Below are positions 11,606 through 36,075 of a stretch of 64,000 nt of DNA, in pieces. The notes under the pieces were generated by a model, which was given only the letters and a program-made list of their open reading frames with translations, was not told the origin of the DNA and searched no databases. Source of the stretch: Balanoglossus misakiensis (taxonomy: Eukaryota; Hemichordata). Position numbers and translations under genes: made by a program. Every line of letters starts with the position of its first letter. Position 1 is the first letter of the stretch. The DNA is taken from NCBI GenBank assembly GCA_040954595.2, contig CM082581.2, positions 6,758,001-6,822,000 on the forward strand, given 5' to 3'.

Positions 11606-14197
11606 ATGGCCGAAGAAACTTTTTCCGCGGAGCATGGACGTAGCGGGGAAAGTTTTCGGCGGAATGATACTGGCGAAGGAAGTATGGAAAGTTTAAGTTT
11701 CTTTCATCATCAAACAGCTAAGACATTTTGCTGTAGATTATTCGTATAAGTGGGGAGAAGCGACGTTGATATGCACACGCATGTCTCAGTTGAAATATAC
11801 CCTCACATTTAGTATAACTATTTTTTTTACAGATATTAACCAAAACAAAAACAAATGTGTTCAATACGTGTTCAATTTATGTTTCTAATTGTAAGGGTAA
11901 GAGATAGGAGACAGAATTTTGTGTTCACAATTCTGTGCTTAGTGTTTGCGAGGGCATGTTTGGCCTGAAGGCAAGAGTCCTAAAATTTTGCCCAGTAGAG
12001 CCTGGACAATAATGAACATTTCCCCTTCCAGGTAATCACATGATGAGGTCTTTTGGTGAGATTCTGGAAGGAGATGATGGCAAGGCATTATCGGATATCA
12101 CAGAACCAATTTCAAGACAGGATTGCAACGCTGTTCTTTCTGAGCCAATACATCTGAGCTTGCCAGACTCAACCTCAGACACTCAGAACAGAATAACGAT
12201 GGAGCTACCAAGTGACCTGACTCTGAGCCAAGCCAGTGTGAACATATCTGACGCGAACACAACTGCCACACTGATAAAGCTGGCAGAACCCATAAGTGGA
12301 GCTCACCATGACTTCCACGGCCAATCAGAAGCAGTCTCTATCTTAGCCGTCAGCGGTCAAAGTGACATCAGCCAATCGCACGTCCAAGGGACCATCACCC
12401 TGACAACCATAAACCAATCAGATATCGGTGAGCACGCCTCGTTGGGTAGTGTCAGCCAATCTCCACTCTTTCAAGCAACTGATGGGCAAAGCATGCTGGA
12501 AGCAGCTCACGCTTTAGGGCAAATTTCCACCCAGCATTTGCTGACAGACACAAACATACTGGCAGTGAACACAGACCATGTGCCCAGCGCATCGGGGCTA
12601 GGGCCAGCATCTTCTCAAATATCAGAAAATCTCCCTGACGGTGAACATACTGATGGGATGGTCTTACCAGACAGTACTGCTGACCGAATGGGTCAACCAA
12701 CCAATCAGAATGTACATGCCATATTGGTTCAGGAGTCAAGTATTGGCTCTGATGCATCGGCTGACAAATGTGGAGAGAGTTTTGTAGAGAGCAGTGGGGA
12801 GGATGAATCAAATCCAGCAAAGAAACCAAGGAAGATATTTATGTGTCAAGTGTGTGAGAAGACCTTCAGTAGTCATACGTCGTTGAAATCTCACTTGATG
12901 ATTCACATGGGAGCCAGACCGTTCAAATGTGACCTGTGCAGTGCCACGTTCAATCGTATGGGAAACTACACCAGGCATCGACTGATACACACTGTCAATA
13001 CCAACGTACGTATACACACATATTGAACTTGTTTGTTGTGATATCATCTCCCAGACAATATCTTGCATTTTTTTAAAAATAAATTCACAAGTTAATTACC
13101 ATAGTTCAACATTGTTACATGTACCATGTACCTATCACTTGCAATTTTTAACTCCCTCAGTCTCATACACAGATTCATGGAATATCTATTTCTTCTGTAT
13201 CTACAATATCAGTTTCTTGTTGAGATGCCCTATAAACCTTTGTTCTCTGGGTACAGCTTGACACATATATCTGAATATGGAGTTATTTTGTAGATTAACC
13301 CCTTTTCACATCATCCTTTCACTTCAGGATGATCACAGATACAAGTGCGAGTTCTGCGACCGCAAGTTCCTGCAGAAGTGCGACTTGAAGAGACACCAAC
13401 ACATCCACGACGGAACTCAGCCTTTCCGGTGCGAAATGTGTGCCAAAGGATTCATCAGGAAATCCGATCTCAGGGTCCATATGAGATTCCACACAAAGGA
13501 TAAACCCTTTGTCTGCAGCCAGTGTCCAAAGTCTTTCTCACAGTCAGGTAAATTGTAGAACACAACTTGAAGAGCACAGGTAGATTTCAAAGGTCGGATC
13601 AGCTCCTGTAGCAGGCTGTCATGTTTGTACTAACTAGCTCATGAATAATGCATGATGTGTTACCCCCACATATTTCTCAGAGAATTGGGATATTGATTCT
13701 CTAAGACTTGTGATGGTCCATTTGTCAATCTCCTGTAGGTGACTTGAACAGACACATGAGAAGTCTGCATTCCAACAGTGAAAGTCTCAAGTGTGGACAT
13801 TGCAAGAAAAGCTTTGTGAAAGAAGCCACTCTGATCAGACACATGCAGACGGCACACCAGGATATCCTCAAATCTGTAGCAATTAAGTTACAGAAAAATG
13901 CAAGGTAAAAACAGTATTCTCACTGTCTGAGTTATCTTGGTCAAAATGTTGGTTGTACCAAATTTTGTTTATACTTGACACAAAGTACAATTTCCACACT
14001 CATTTCACATGAATTCATAAACTTCTCATTTTGTCCTTGTTTACAGCCAACTTCAAGATTCCAAAGAAACAGTCGATGACGAGGGCACATGTACTGATAT
14101 CACTTCCAATATTTCACATCAAGAGGGCGCTATCAGTGACGCCACAGATATAAAATTTGCAGAAGAAACACAGGTTGAGAAGGCTGTTGGCCAGTGA
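11606..14197 (+). CDS. C2H2 zinc-finger protein, six fingers
   Basis: Probable nuclear DNA-binding transcription factor; I do not recognise a specific orthologue. Exons: 11606-11681, 12032-13005, 13328-13547, 13739-13904, 14047-14197; 1587 bp, 528 aa, phases consistent. Residues 1 to about 290 are Ser/Thr/Gln/Asp-rich with no fold and repeated xQS triplets. Six C2H2 fingers follow from about residue 297: CQVC...HLMIH, CDLC...HRLIH, CEFC...HQHIH, CEMC...HMRFH, CSQC...HMRSLH, CGHC...HMQTAH. Linkers between fingers 1-2 and 3-4 resemble TGEKP (GARPFK, GTQPFR). A short acidic tail ends EKAVGQ. The first exon is inferred: ATG in good context, joined across GT(11682)/AG(12031) in frame. If wrong, translation could start at Met 12040 (residue 29). 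Tail-to-tail with MMS19. Confidence 0.85.
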
Positions 14198-14785
14198 ACG
14201 ACAGAGAGCAGATTGTGATATAGACAAATAATGTTTTAATAATTCAAAGAAACGTGTCCTCCATATTTGTAGCAAGGGGTAAAAATCATGTGTGATTGAG
14301 TGTTAATAATGTTTGTTCTTGCGAAGTACCAGCATTCTATTTGCAAAGTCACAGTCTTGTATTGCCTGCATCTGTGTAAGAGTTAGCGCGATTATCCAGA
14401 AATCTCAGTTGATCAATGAAGTATTGTGATTTTAGTCGTGGAATTTTCATGGACAAAGCTGTAACTTCCCAGAGTGCATGTGGTATTAGCTTGCACTCTT
14501 TTTGTGTGATATATTTTCAACAGGCACGAACTATACCACTGTCAAACGCTAGAAGTTTGTGCATTTTTTAAAACAAAGGCGTATAATTAAAAAAAAAAAT
14601 TTGCAACTATCTTCATATCATGCATATGACAAGTGTGTCTGTGTAGTACACGAAACATTTGCACAACAGCAACTTTTATATAAGAAATAATTTATTTGTC
14701 TGTATTGTATATGAAATGTCCATGACAGTCTATTCAATATACTCATGTTTGGAATACCATGTAAATACTGTGACCACCATGATAT
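14198..14785. other. Convergent 3' UTR interval, zinc-finger gene / MMS19
   Basis: 588 bp between converging stop codons. An ATTAAA at 14586-14591 in an A-rich run could end the zinc-finger transcript, and a minus-strand AATAAA (TTTATT at 14691-14696) could end MMS19. No other gene seen. Confidence 0.5.
14691..14696 (-). terminator. Poly(A) signal AATAAA for MMS19
   Basis: Minus-strand hexamer about 90 bp past the MMS19 stop codon at 14786. Confidence 0.55.
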
Positions 14786-17700
14786 CTACTTCTTGCCTGT
14801 ACCCAGTAAAAACCTGAAAATAAAATAAGTGAAAGTTTGATTTATTGCTCTTGAAACAGTGGCTTGAATATTTATGCAGAGGGTCAAGTTTACTGTGATG
14901 AATTTCATATAATAACGACCACGCAATGTTGGGCAATCGAGTAGAAGGAGTAACTGTAACTCTTGTCACAAGAGGGCAGTCTTCAAGATGGCTTACCATT
15001 CTTCCCTAGCAACCACTGCTTCTTTCCTCACTAGTCTCTTTTTATCGTCAAGGGGAACAGCTAATTGCCTCAGTACATTCTTCTGGTGAGGGTATACCTG
15101 GGATAGAGACACATTTTAATTTATTTCACTCCAAATGGATGGGAAGAATCTCATTTGAGCCTCCGCAGTGTATTTTGCATGGTTAAGACTGTTGTACACA
15201 AACAACAAAAACAACCCATACTTACAACATGATGAGGCAAGGTAGTCAGCACTCCAACACACTTCAATGCTGCAATTCTTACTTTCTAAAAAGGAAATGC
15301 CAAAATTACAAGAATTATTGGAAGTTGCTTGAATGAGACTGTACGGTTTACTATGTAATACAGGTGGCTATATGTGCTTATCTCAGATAATCATCTGTAG
15401 CACATATGAGTAAGTTGAACTTCTTACCATACTGGGTTGCTGTGAACATAGACTTAAGAGCCTAGGTATGAGAGAATCCACTTCCTGTGAGATGATGGCT
15501 GGGGCATCAAGGATCAGGGAATAGAGTGTGTCTAGTGTTGATAGATACAGACCGGCTTGATCGCAGTGTAGAGACTGCACTAACATTGGCATCAGTGGAG
15601 GCAGCTCACTCATCAAAACTTGCTTCGGGATGAATTGCAACAGATGGGACAGTGCAGTCAGGTAGTGTGGTTTGGTTTCTGCGGAAGCAAGAAAGTCAAA
15701 ACTAAGCCAGATGTTGTAAGTTTGGTTGTGAGCAGTTGGGCTGGATCAGACCAGATTGCCAGTCAGACTATGGAGACTTTTGACATGTAAACAAGTGCGA
15801 GGCACAATGGACCCCAGTAATATTTACCTGGTTACGTGAAAGATCATGAAATACCTGTGTGAGAAAACACTGGTAAATAATGTGTCTACCACAAAGCAAA
15901 GACCTTTTTGTGTTAAAAAATGTCTCGAGTCACACGTACCTTCATGTGTCTTGTCGAATCCCTCAACTATCTTTGGCAGTGTCTGCATGAAGAACCTTTG
16001 TCTATACATCAGTTTAATGTCAGCATCCAGGGCTTTGTTCAGTACATCTGTGCTGTCGCTCAGTATGATGTAGAAGCCATCAGCCGCAATCTGTCCCAGC
16101 TGAGTGTCTTCAAACACTGAGATGAGTTTTTCTGAGAGCTCTGTTGATTTAGGGTGTCCTCTCAACACCAGAGATTTGGTTAACTGCAATGAAAGCAGCA
16201 GAAAATCACACCTGCAAAAACTAATTGTGGCAATGACATTTAACAATGGGATCGGATTGTTTTGACTCACCCACAACCAGAATGTCAAAGCCTGTTGCCT
16301 TTGACTTGTATTCTGATCTGATATTTCATCTTCTAGTAATTTCCATGACGACTGTACAGATTTCTCAAGAAGTTCATCAAGCTCCTGACCTGTAGCAAAA
16401 ACACACAGTACATACATTATGTACAACTCTTACAACTCTACAAATCTGACAACTGGTATCATCAATACAACTATAATAATCTCAAACACTATTATTGCAC
16501 ATTAAAATGTCTTGAAATGAAACGGAATCATACTAAACATTTAATAAAACTTCATGTCACATACCGTGGCTATACTTGTTGACGAGGCCTGCATAACACT
16601 TGGCAGAAGCCACACAGGTTACCTGGTGACCCGAGTTCAAGGCCAACGCCACCAATTTCTCCAGCAACAGAGAAACCTTTGGAATGTTCACCGATCTTTT
16701 CACCGAGCAGATTATTGATGTAAGAAGCGTGACTAATTGAGTTTGTTGCCATGGGGATGAAACCTGCAAGGGGAAGATTTTCTTATGAAAACTGTGTGTG
16801 CATGTATGTTTTCATTCTTGACATTTGACAAACATGCAATGATGTCAGTATTAAGATTTGTACAGATTTTCCATATATTCTTCAGAAACAAAAAATTGAC
16901 GGCACATGAAGATGTGTGCGCTAAATAATTAATAATAATAAGTTATTGTGAATGTTACATTACAGGTTATACATAACATATTACTAACCTCCAATGGCTG
17001 AAATCTTCCTTCACTTTGGTCCAGATTAAAATGAGCTAAATTGCCTTCTAAAAATAGTGAAACAATGTTTCCTCCTAACACAGCAGCAATTCTGTGGATA
17101 AAAAAGGCAAAAAATACAGCTCCTAAGTATGGTTGATATTTTTCTTAATCAAACATGGTACACCCACCGCGTTTCTCAAGGTTACAAGACTACACCCTGA
17201 AGGATATTGTTGGGTCTTCAGCTGCAGTGTGATGCAATCAATGGTAATGAATACCGTTTTCCTGCTTGGCTTGGGTAATGAAATAAACATAAGATCAGTA
17301 GTTTTTTGAAACCTTAATAATGTTGCAGTTTTAATGAGAAGATAAAATGAAAGCCAAGACTTTTTAAAATTAAAACTTGAAAATAATTAGTTGAAAAATA
17401 GTGGCCTTCATACAGTACTTACCTATCATCTACAACTTGCGTGACACTCCTACACAAACACGCCACACTGTTTACAATGCCCTCTTGGCAAAGTATACTG
17501 CTATCATTTTTCTCTTGCAGGGATTGTTGGATGGTTGCATTCAGTAACCGAGGTATGACCACGGAATGAAACATTCGTAAACTCTCACTCTGTTGTAGAT
17601 TGGCAGTCACTACAGAGTTGATGGAGTCCAGACAGCTCGCTGCTACAACATGGCCGTCCTCAAATGATTCTGTCAGATAGAAAAAAAAAGAAAAAATAAC

Positions 17701-20700
17701 TACCACTAAAGATGGAATAATTACACACAACTAAATCCATTAATTTTTTAGAGGTGAACAAGAAGGTCTCCTGACAGACCAAAACTGCCATCTTCAGACA
17801 TTCAGACTACTAACTGTCAACTACAGCAATCCCCCCAGACTACACCATTTCTCCATGAAAGAAGTTGCAGAGATTTCTCAAAAGAAACAGAATTTCAAAG
17901 GATGACTGCAAAGCTGACTTCAGAAAACACCACATATTGCATCTAACTTAACCAACTTACCTTGATTAAGACTGAGGAGATACTCCAGCATAGTTTGAAC
18001 TGTAGTCTCTACGATGTCAGGGTGTGTAGAAATGCCGGCCAACACACTGAACAGGAACTCTGCTGTTGTCGTATTTGACCTATCACCTTGACCTGATGAT
18101 TCTGTGTATCAAAACATCAATTTAACACCATATATTACATTTCATTAATCTTGCATATGAGGGTCATTTGCTTATTTCTCTCTCTATTCCAGTTCATTTT
18201 CATGAAATAAGATTTTTCGCTTATGGAACAGACTGCGACTCTAACCCACACTTATAACAACATCTAGCCACTGAATCATAAACAAAACCACATGGTTTTG
18301 GCTTCCAACACTACATGGTCAAAAAATGTAACACCACCTGAATACTCACGTTCCTTCACTGATCAATCTGGGCTGCATGTACTTACCACATTTCAACTGC
18401 TTCACAAATACAGGCAGTGTTTTTTCCTTGATCACAGTCGGGAATTCCGATGCCATGAATGCCAAGGCACATATTGCTTCTTTCCTGGAAAGATTGAAAA
18501 TGAAAATGCAAAGTTGTACTCTGTCAATATGGCTTAGGGAATATGGCCTTCCACTGTTGAGTGGGAAACTTATAGTGAAACATTGAAATTCCAATACATG
18601 ATTAAATCTTTCAGGGTAATGTAAATCAGTTGAAAACTTTTCACTACAAAAAGGAGTTACCATTGAACCATTTCACACGACATACCTACCTAACTTTGTC
18701 CTCCCGATCACCGAGTACAATATTCGTCAAGTGTTCAGCCGACAGCTGTATCTCATTGTCTGTTAACAACCCCGCCAGAGACATCAGTCCAACCAAACCA
18801 CTCAGGCCGATGCATTTTAACTGGCTGTCGCTGTCACTGAGAAGTGATACTAAAACAGTAACCAGGGAGTCCTTGTACGGCAACACTGGGCTAGGGGTGT
18901 CTTCTGTAAAGCTGAAGTCCTTGCAGACTTTCATGAACTCCAAGGTGATGCTCAGAATAGTGACTCGTAGACTGGCCTGTGAAATACAAGAGACAAAATA
19001 GCTTAAAGCAGTTTCCATGGAAATGACTAGAATCATCTGCACATACTAGTCTAGCTCTGTTAATTTTATTGTCATCAAATATTTCATCTTTATTTCAAGC
19101 TGACATGCCGTGATTTGTGGACACCCACCTGTGTGTGTTTGTGGAACTGTTCCAGCAACAGTGGCAGGACACTGGTGAGGATCTTGTAGCACGCGGGGTC
19201 TGAGGCTCTGGCCGCCGCTTGCAATAACCTTCCCGTTGGCCACATCAGTTTCAATCCGGGTTCCCGCAAATGTCGACTGCAATCTGCAAGATCCGAAAAC
19301 CACGGTAACCAGAGACTCTGAGTTTGAAACAACTATGAAAGCAATGCTTCTGAAAGCCATTCTTTCTGTAAAGCCTCTGCAAGTTTTTACATTCAACTTG
19401 GGACACGTGAACTTTGAACTTTTTAAAAAGATGTACCTGTCAACATGGTCTGTAGGAATTCATCCAAGGAGCCAGATGACTTGGAAGTGTCGGTGACCGC
19501 GTTGGACAGTGTTCGGACAATTGCACATAGACAGTTCAAAACAACTTGTTCAAAATCTTCATCAAAGGCTTGGTATGTCTGAAAAAAAATTGTTGACAAA
19601 AGTTATGATAAATGTATGTTGATCTTGCAAATGGTGTGGATAATTTTATAAATTGACTTGAGAACAAACTATGCTGAGATCAGCAGTTCATTGAAACCAA
19701 ACTATATAGAGACCCACCTCTTGTCTTATGGTAGACCAGAGTGCTGGCAGAAAATCTTTAAGGGCCTCAGCACCATACACTTCACTGCATGCAGACAGCG
19801 TTTGGAAACAGTCCACTTTAGCACTCTGTATGTCCGACGACAGCTTTTCCATGATCAAGGGTAAACACAACTACAAGAGAATGGAAGAGGTCAATTTATA
19901 TAGTACAATGTAGCTGCAATGATGAATATTTCAATTGAATGTATCATTCAATTCTTAAAGAATAACGGGAACTCAAGCAATAGACAAAAACAAAAATTGA
20001 GTAGATCACAGTACGAATGCATGTCTGTATGTATAGCCACATTCCTTCCAAAATGTGTGTGTGTGGGGGGGGGGGGGGGGACTGATGCCAATGGAGACAT
20101 ATTACTTATCAAATACTTGTACTTACCTCTGCAAACTTGGGTGTCGCAGCCAGACACTTCCTAAGAGCTAAGACAAGCTCTTCTTTTGTCACTCCATATG
20201 GGTCATTAGGGGGTGGCTCGAAATCAATTGGAAAGTAACATGATGTCACTTCAAACAGTTCCTCACTAAAAACATCTGCATCCAAATAAAAAAAGGTGTT
20301 CATTTTTTTCAGACAATGATGAAAACAATATTTCGGGATGGACAAATAGTGGTAGCAATGGTAATGTTATAACAATTTCAACGAACAGGATTGCTACCTT
20401 TTGACCAAAATAGTGTCAAAGGCTAGAGACTTCTCCCTTCAAAAAGAGAACACATGACATACCTATTGGAAAATTGTGAATGATAATTGGTACACATCTG
20501 AATACTATTGTCAAATTCCTGGGATCTTTCTCTCCATCCATTGCCTGGATATAGCCAAAGACAAAATCTCTGCCTAGCGTCTTCAGAGCTGAAAATGCAT
20601 ATAGAATGGTTTGTTGTTGGCTGGCAGGTGGTAAAGGCATTGGGTGTGATTTGCCAGGGAAAATAGATATCAGCAAAACAAGGTCAAGACATGAGGCAAT

Positions 20701-22211
20701 AGAAGCTCTGAAATGAATTTTTGCATCTGGTGAATACTGATGTCTTCTGCACTGATGTCAACTCACCACTGAGCCTTGTGTCTAGAAAATTGGAATATAT
20801 GGTGTAGGCAGTTCTCCGATCAACTTGCACCATCATTTGCACGTGGACTTCTTTGAACATAGCTCGTACTATTTCTAACTCACTCCCTTCGGGTAAATTG
20901 CTGCAGGTACTCTACAGAGAAGACAAAACACACAAGGTGTATTTATGTACAGATAGTTGCCACATGTCATTTCCTATCTTGTACCATACAGTACTGATCA
21001 CACAGAAAAGTGTGCGCACACCCTGCAACAACTGAACACTGTCTACCCAATCAAAGACATCCCTGGACAGTATATGGAAGACAATAGGAATATTCTCTCC
21101 TGGTAATATTTTTTATCCTTATAGGGTAATTCACTTCCATTTCAATTGTGTAATACTCTACAGTGCCCATGTTTAAAATTTCCCACTTGCTATAAAATTT
21201 CTTGTCATTTATTTCTCCTCGACTTACCAGTGCCAGCAGTCCCAGCAATGTATGTGGAGTTACCGAGTAATGATCCTTGAGTCTGTCACAGTAGAATGTA
21301 CTCAAGACCCTGGCTATTGAAGAAAACAGAGGGAAATGTTTGTCAGGTTGACTGTAACACACAAGAAATTGTCACAAAGCAAGATCTTCAAATCCAGGCA
21401 CCAGCTGATTCTTTTCTAACATATCACAATATTCTACCTTGTGAGATTAATTAATAAGTAGCATTTGGTGTACCTTCATCAGTGTTGAGGAAATTTCTTG
21501 GCAGTCTGCTTAGCACTTCTGACAGTAGTCTGGTTCCCCTACATCTTGTATTGTTATCTTCGCTTGTCAAATATTGTCTGTTAGAAGAATAAGTATTATG
21601 AATGATGTTTTCAAAAGCATATTTCTGTGACAATTATCACAATGCATGTACATTGTACGTACATAACTTAGAGGCAAGAATAAGTCCATGTTCAGCTACA
21701 AGGGTGGGGTATGCGTCCAAAGGGTAAATGCCCAGGGGGTTATGATTTTACATAAGGCTTGTTTTACTTACCCCAACTTTTCAACCAGATGCAATATCTT
21801 AATTTCCGATGCATGAATTGCTGTAAAAGATTGTCAAAAGATATCAGTGAGACCAAAGGCACACGGCACGATCGCTTTGCGATGGTCGCGAAGCGATCGT
21901 GCCGTGTGCCTTTGCAAACATGTATCTATGGAAACGCATCTGTAAACAATCATTGGTGCGAGGAGATGTTGATTACCCGGCCCCAACGGTACAGATGCGT
22001 TTCCACAGCTGACAGACTGGGCTGTACGCAGGGCTAACTATCCCATGCCAGCTTCCCAGCATTTGTGTGAAATAGAGTTCCGTTTAAAATACAATTCCTT
22101 CTTAAAATGAAATTCAGAATGTTTCTAACCCTTTACAATAACAGGTAGATCGCCTTCTTGTTGTCCTCTGATGTAGTTTTCAGCAGCGTTAACCCACATG
22201 GACGCCGCCAT
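14786..22211 (-). CDS. MMS19: MMS19, cytosolic Fe-S cluster assembly targeting factor
   Basis: HEAT-repeat adaptor of the CIA targeting complex (with CIAO1 and FAM96B in human) that delivers Fe-S clusters to XPD, DNA polymerases and other nuclear proteins. Exons (minus): 22211-22130, 21820-21772, 21577-21474, 21313-21228, 20911-20767, 20588-20463, 20275-20127, 19870-19718, 19578-19437, 19283-19129, 18976-18690, 18484-18387, 18101-17961, 17669-17423, 17091-16989, 16763-16565, 16389-16271, 16183-15940, 15678-15428, 15285-15226, 15097-14997, 14813-14786. Total 3069 bp, 1022 aa (human about 1030). All 21 joins keep frame with GT-AG ends. Diagnostic stretches: QAMDGEKDPRNL, EELFEVTSCYFPIDFEPPP, LLEQFHKHTQ, YRQRFF, and the C-terminal LDDKKRLVRKEAV followed by REEWFLL. 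The protein is helical throughout, with no signal peptide or membrane segment. The start context AACATGGCGGC is also a YY1 consensus. Head-to-head with UBTD. Confidence 0.97.
20065..20080. repeat. Poly-G run
   Basis: 16 consecutive G after a short GT repeat, about 47 bp from the exon 7 donor of MMS19 (intron side). On the transcribed minus strand this is poly-C. Confidence 0.9.
21854..21914. repeat. Long near-perfect hairpin in MMS19 intron 1
   Basis: Two perfect 24-nt arms, 21854-21877 and 21891-21914 (outer bases CAAAGGCACACGGCACG, inner GATCGCTT). The centre TGCGA-TGG-TCGCG adds four more pairs after one T/G mismatch, leaving a 3-nt loop. It is GC-rich and CpG-rich in an AT-rich intron. 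It could be a compact palindromic transposon remnant or a structured RNA in the MMS19 pre-mRNA. Confidence 0.9.
21929..22005. repeat. Second inverted repeat, 16-bp perfect arms
   Basis: Arms TGGAAACGCATCTGTA (21929-21944) and its exact reverse complement (21990-22005) enclose 45 bp. It begins 15 bp after the hairpin at 21854-21914, so the two may be parts of one composite element. Confidence 0.85.
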
Positions 22212-22849
22212 GTTACTTCTCGTCGACAATCACGCGAGATCTACTCTTCCGATGGAGTATACGTCGCGTGGATCATCGTGTGAACTATGTGCAATAAAAC
22301 TGAAATATCATATTGTTAGGTCTCCTCTAAGTATTTGATATCATATTTCGCAAACATGTAAATATAAGACAAAAGTTACTCATATTTGCTTATTAGAGAA
22401 GTGCTTCCGTAACCGGCATCCTAAACCAATAAAATTCTTTATAAGAACGTACACGTAAATTGACCAATCAAATCACCTGTTATACACATTTCCGTTCCAC
22501 CTCGTTAAGACTTTGGGACCCTCTAAGTAAATATAACTTTGCAAGAGTGGTTGGTTATGAAATTGATGTCGTCGTATTTTTGTGCGTAAAAGAAGTGAGT
22601 TCTGTCTACAAATTTGTAGAAATCTGGTAAGATGAGATTTTAATACTGTTTTACTTGGTGACCACTTACATCAGTCGATAAGACCTCACATCCTAAATTC
22701 TTTTTTTGTTGTCAACGCTAGAGAGCCACTGACGTCATTCGGTGGCCAAAGGACACCGTCGTTGCTCGACACATTTTACTGTCGCCGCAGATGGATGATA
22801 CAAAATAAAAGGGAGCGAGTTAATATAGAGGTGGCCACCCTAAACCATC
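22212..22849. promoter_or_regulatory. Bidirectional promoter, MMS19 / UBTD
   Basis: 638 bp between divergent start codons. It contains CCAAT motifs near 22424 and 22464 and a full palindromic CRE, TGACGTCA, at 22730-22737, about 113 bp before the UBTD start. The MMS19 start codon itself sits in a YY1-type AACATGGCGGC. From memory, human MMS19 and UBTD1 are also arranged head-to-head, which supports a shared, old promoter. Confidence 0.65.
22730..22737. promoter_or_regulatory. Palindromic CRE (CREB/ATF site)
   Basis: A perfect TGACGTCA in the MMS19/UBTD divergent promoter, within the typical proximal-promoter distance of the UBTD start. Binding is inferred from motif identity. Confidence 0.5.
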
Positions 22850-34658
<11,809 letters not shown>

Positions 34659-34675
<17 letters not shown>

Positions 34676-34843
34676 TATATGGCCCCAGTGGATATCTGAT
34701 TTATTGCCCCCCACGGATAACTTATATATTGCCCTGTGGATGAGCAACCTATTGCCCTGTGGAGAACTGATATATTGCCCCATGGATGACGTGCATTACG
34801 ACATGGATAACTGGTGCCTAACCCAGTGGATAAATGAAATATC
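34659..34843 (+). repeat. Minisatellite of about 23-bp units spanning the UBTD stop codon
   Basis: About eight tandem units of 22-25 bp, consensus near CCCAGTGGATAACTGATATATTG. The first unit is the end of the coding sequence (Pro-Val-Asp-Asn-stop plus a few bases). The following units lie in the 3' UTR and drift progressively. The stop codon is part of the repeat unit. Confidence 0.9.
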
Positions 34844-35982
34844 TGTGAAGATATCTTGGGTTGGATAAGTTATTATAAATCCCCCCTGCTGATATATCTT
34901 CAAATGGACAGTCTTAATATCTCCTATCCTGGTGATACTACGATTCTGCAGTCTGTGTGCGAATGTTATATTATTCATGGTGGCTTGATGCGTTCTGGAT
35001 CAGACTGGAGAAAATCATGAATTTTTTTATTTGCATTGGCAGATGTCCAGAGAAAGAAATTGAAGAGATCTGTGGACCTTTCTTTTTAGCACTTTTGAAG
35101 AACGAGATTACTTTTTGATGTTATTTACAGAATATACGATTATCCGTTTTGCACACATATTCAGCCGGAATTATGACGCGAAAGTCGACACAACTTGAAG
35201 TGACCCCATAAAGGTGGATAGTTTTAAAGTAAAGCCATAAGTTTATACCCTGCCAAAAGACAGTCTGTCGTTTGAGAAGACACCCAGCCCAGTGCCTGTG
35301 TCCGACCTGCTGGTAAGGTTTACAAGCATAGGCAGGACGTCCCAAGTTTGCGCGATGTGGCTTTCAGTGAATCTGGGAAGGCACCTGGATGGAGCAGGTC
35401 TGAGGGTCATTTTCGGGTTACTGACTGTTCTGAATGAAAGCAGATGTCATGCTGTTATGTCAAGTTGCGTATAAATGTGTTTTTGTAACACACCTCTAGA
35501 ATTTCACCTGAATGGCTCATTGCCATGAAAGATTGATTGGAATATGCATGTAGTTTACTTGTGCAAGAATAGGAACAGCTTCAAATTTTATATCGTATTT
35601 AATTTCTGTTCAAAAAAAAGCTACATCAACATGGCCAATCATTTCTGGCATTTAAATGAGGTGTGTTAGAACGCAAAAGGGCTGTTAGATTTTGTCAATA
35701 ATTTGCTTTATGAGGTTGTTCTGTTTGAAGTCATCACTTTCTGTAAGTAAGAAAGGTGACATAAATATCGCCGGCAGAATACTGTGTGCATTTGAAGGGC
35801 AATATTATTGGGCAATATTTGCATAGCAGGAGAGTAATATTGAAAATATTTACCACATCAAGCATACATTTAAATTTATATATGGAAGGAAAAATCTTCA
35901 AAAAAAATGCAGAAGTAGATTCTCTGTTGTAGTCCGGACAGGTGCTGATGTCTGGAGTAGGTTTAGACATCATTAGTACGTT

Positions 35983-36075
35983 TTAGCCCTTTCACCACCA
36001 TGGTTTGGTCCAAATCCATTGTTTTCTATCGTAGAAGTGAACATCTTTTGGGGGGACTGGGGGTGAAAGGGTTAA
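35983..36075 (+). mobile_element. TTAA-associated MITE, copy 1
   Basis: Starts TTAGCCCTTTCACCACCATG and ends GGGTGAAAGGGTTAA, so the ends are inverted repeats (CCCTTTCACC / GGTGAAAGGG) flanked by TTAA-like bases. The interior has TTTGGTCCAAATCCATTG. It is related to copies at 50437, 51836 and 53366. TTAA flanks and CCCT ends suggest a piggyBac-like nonautonomous family. Confidence 0.7.

Noticed and set aside
12452-12829. 125-residue minus-strand open frame
   Set aside because: Shadow of zinc-finger exon 2, whose plus-strand frame leads directly into C2H2 fingers.
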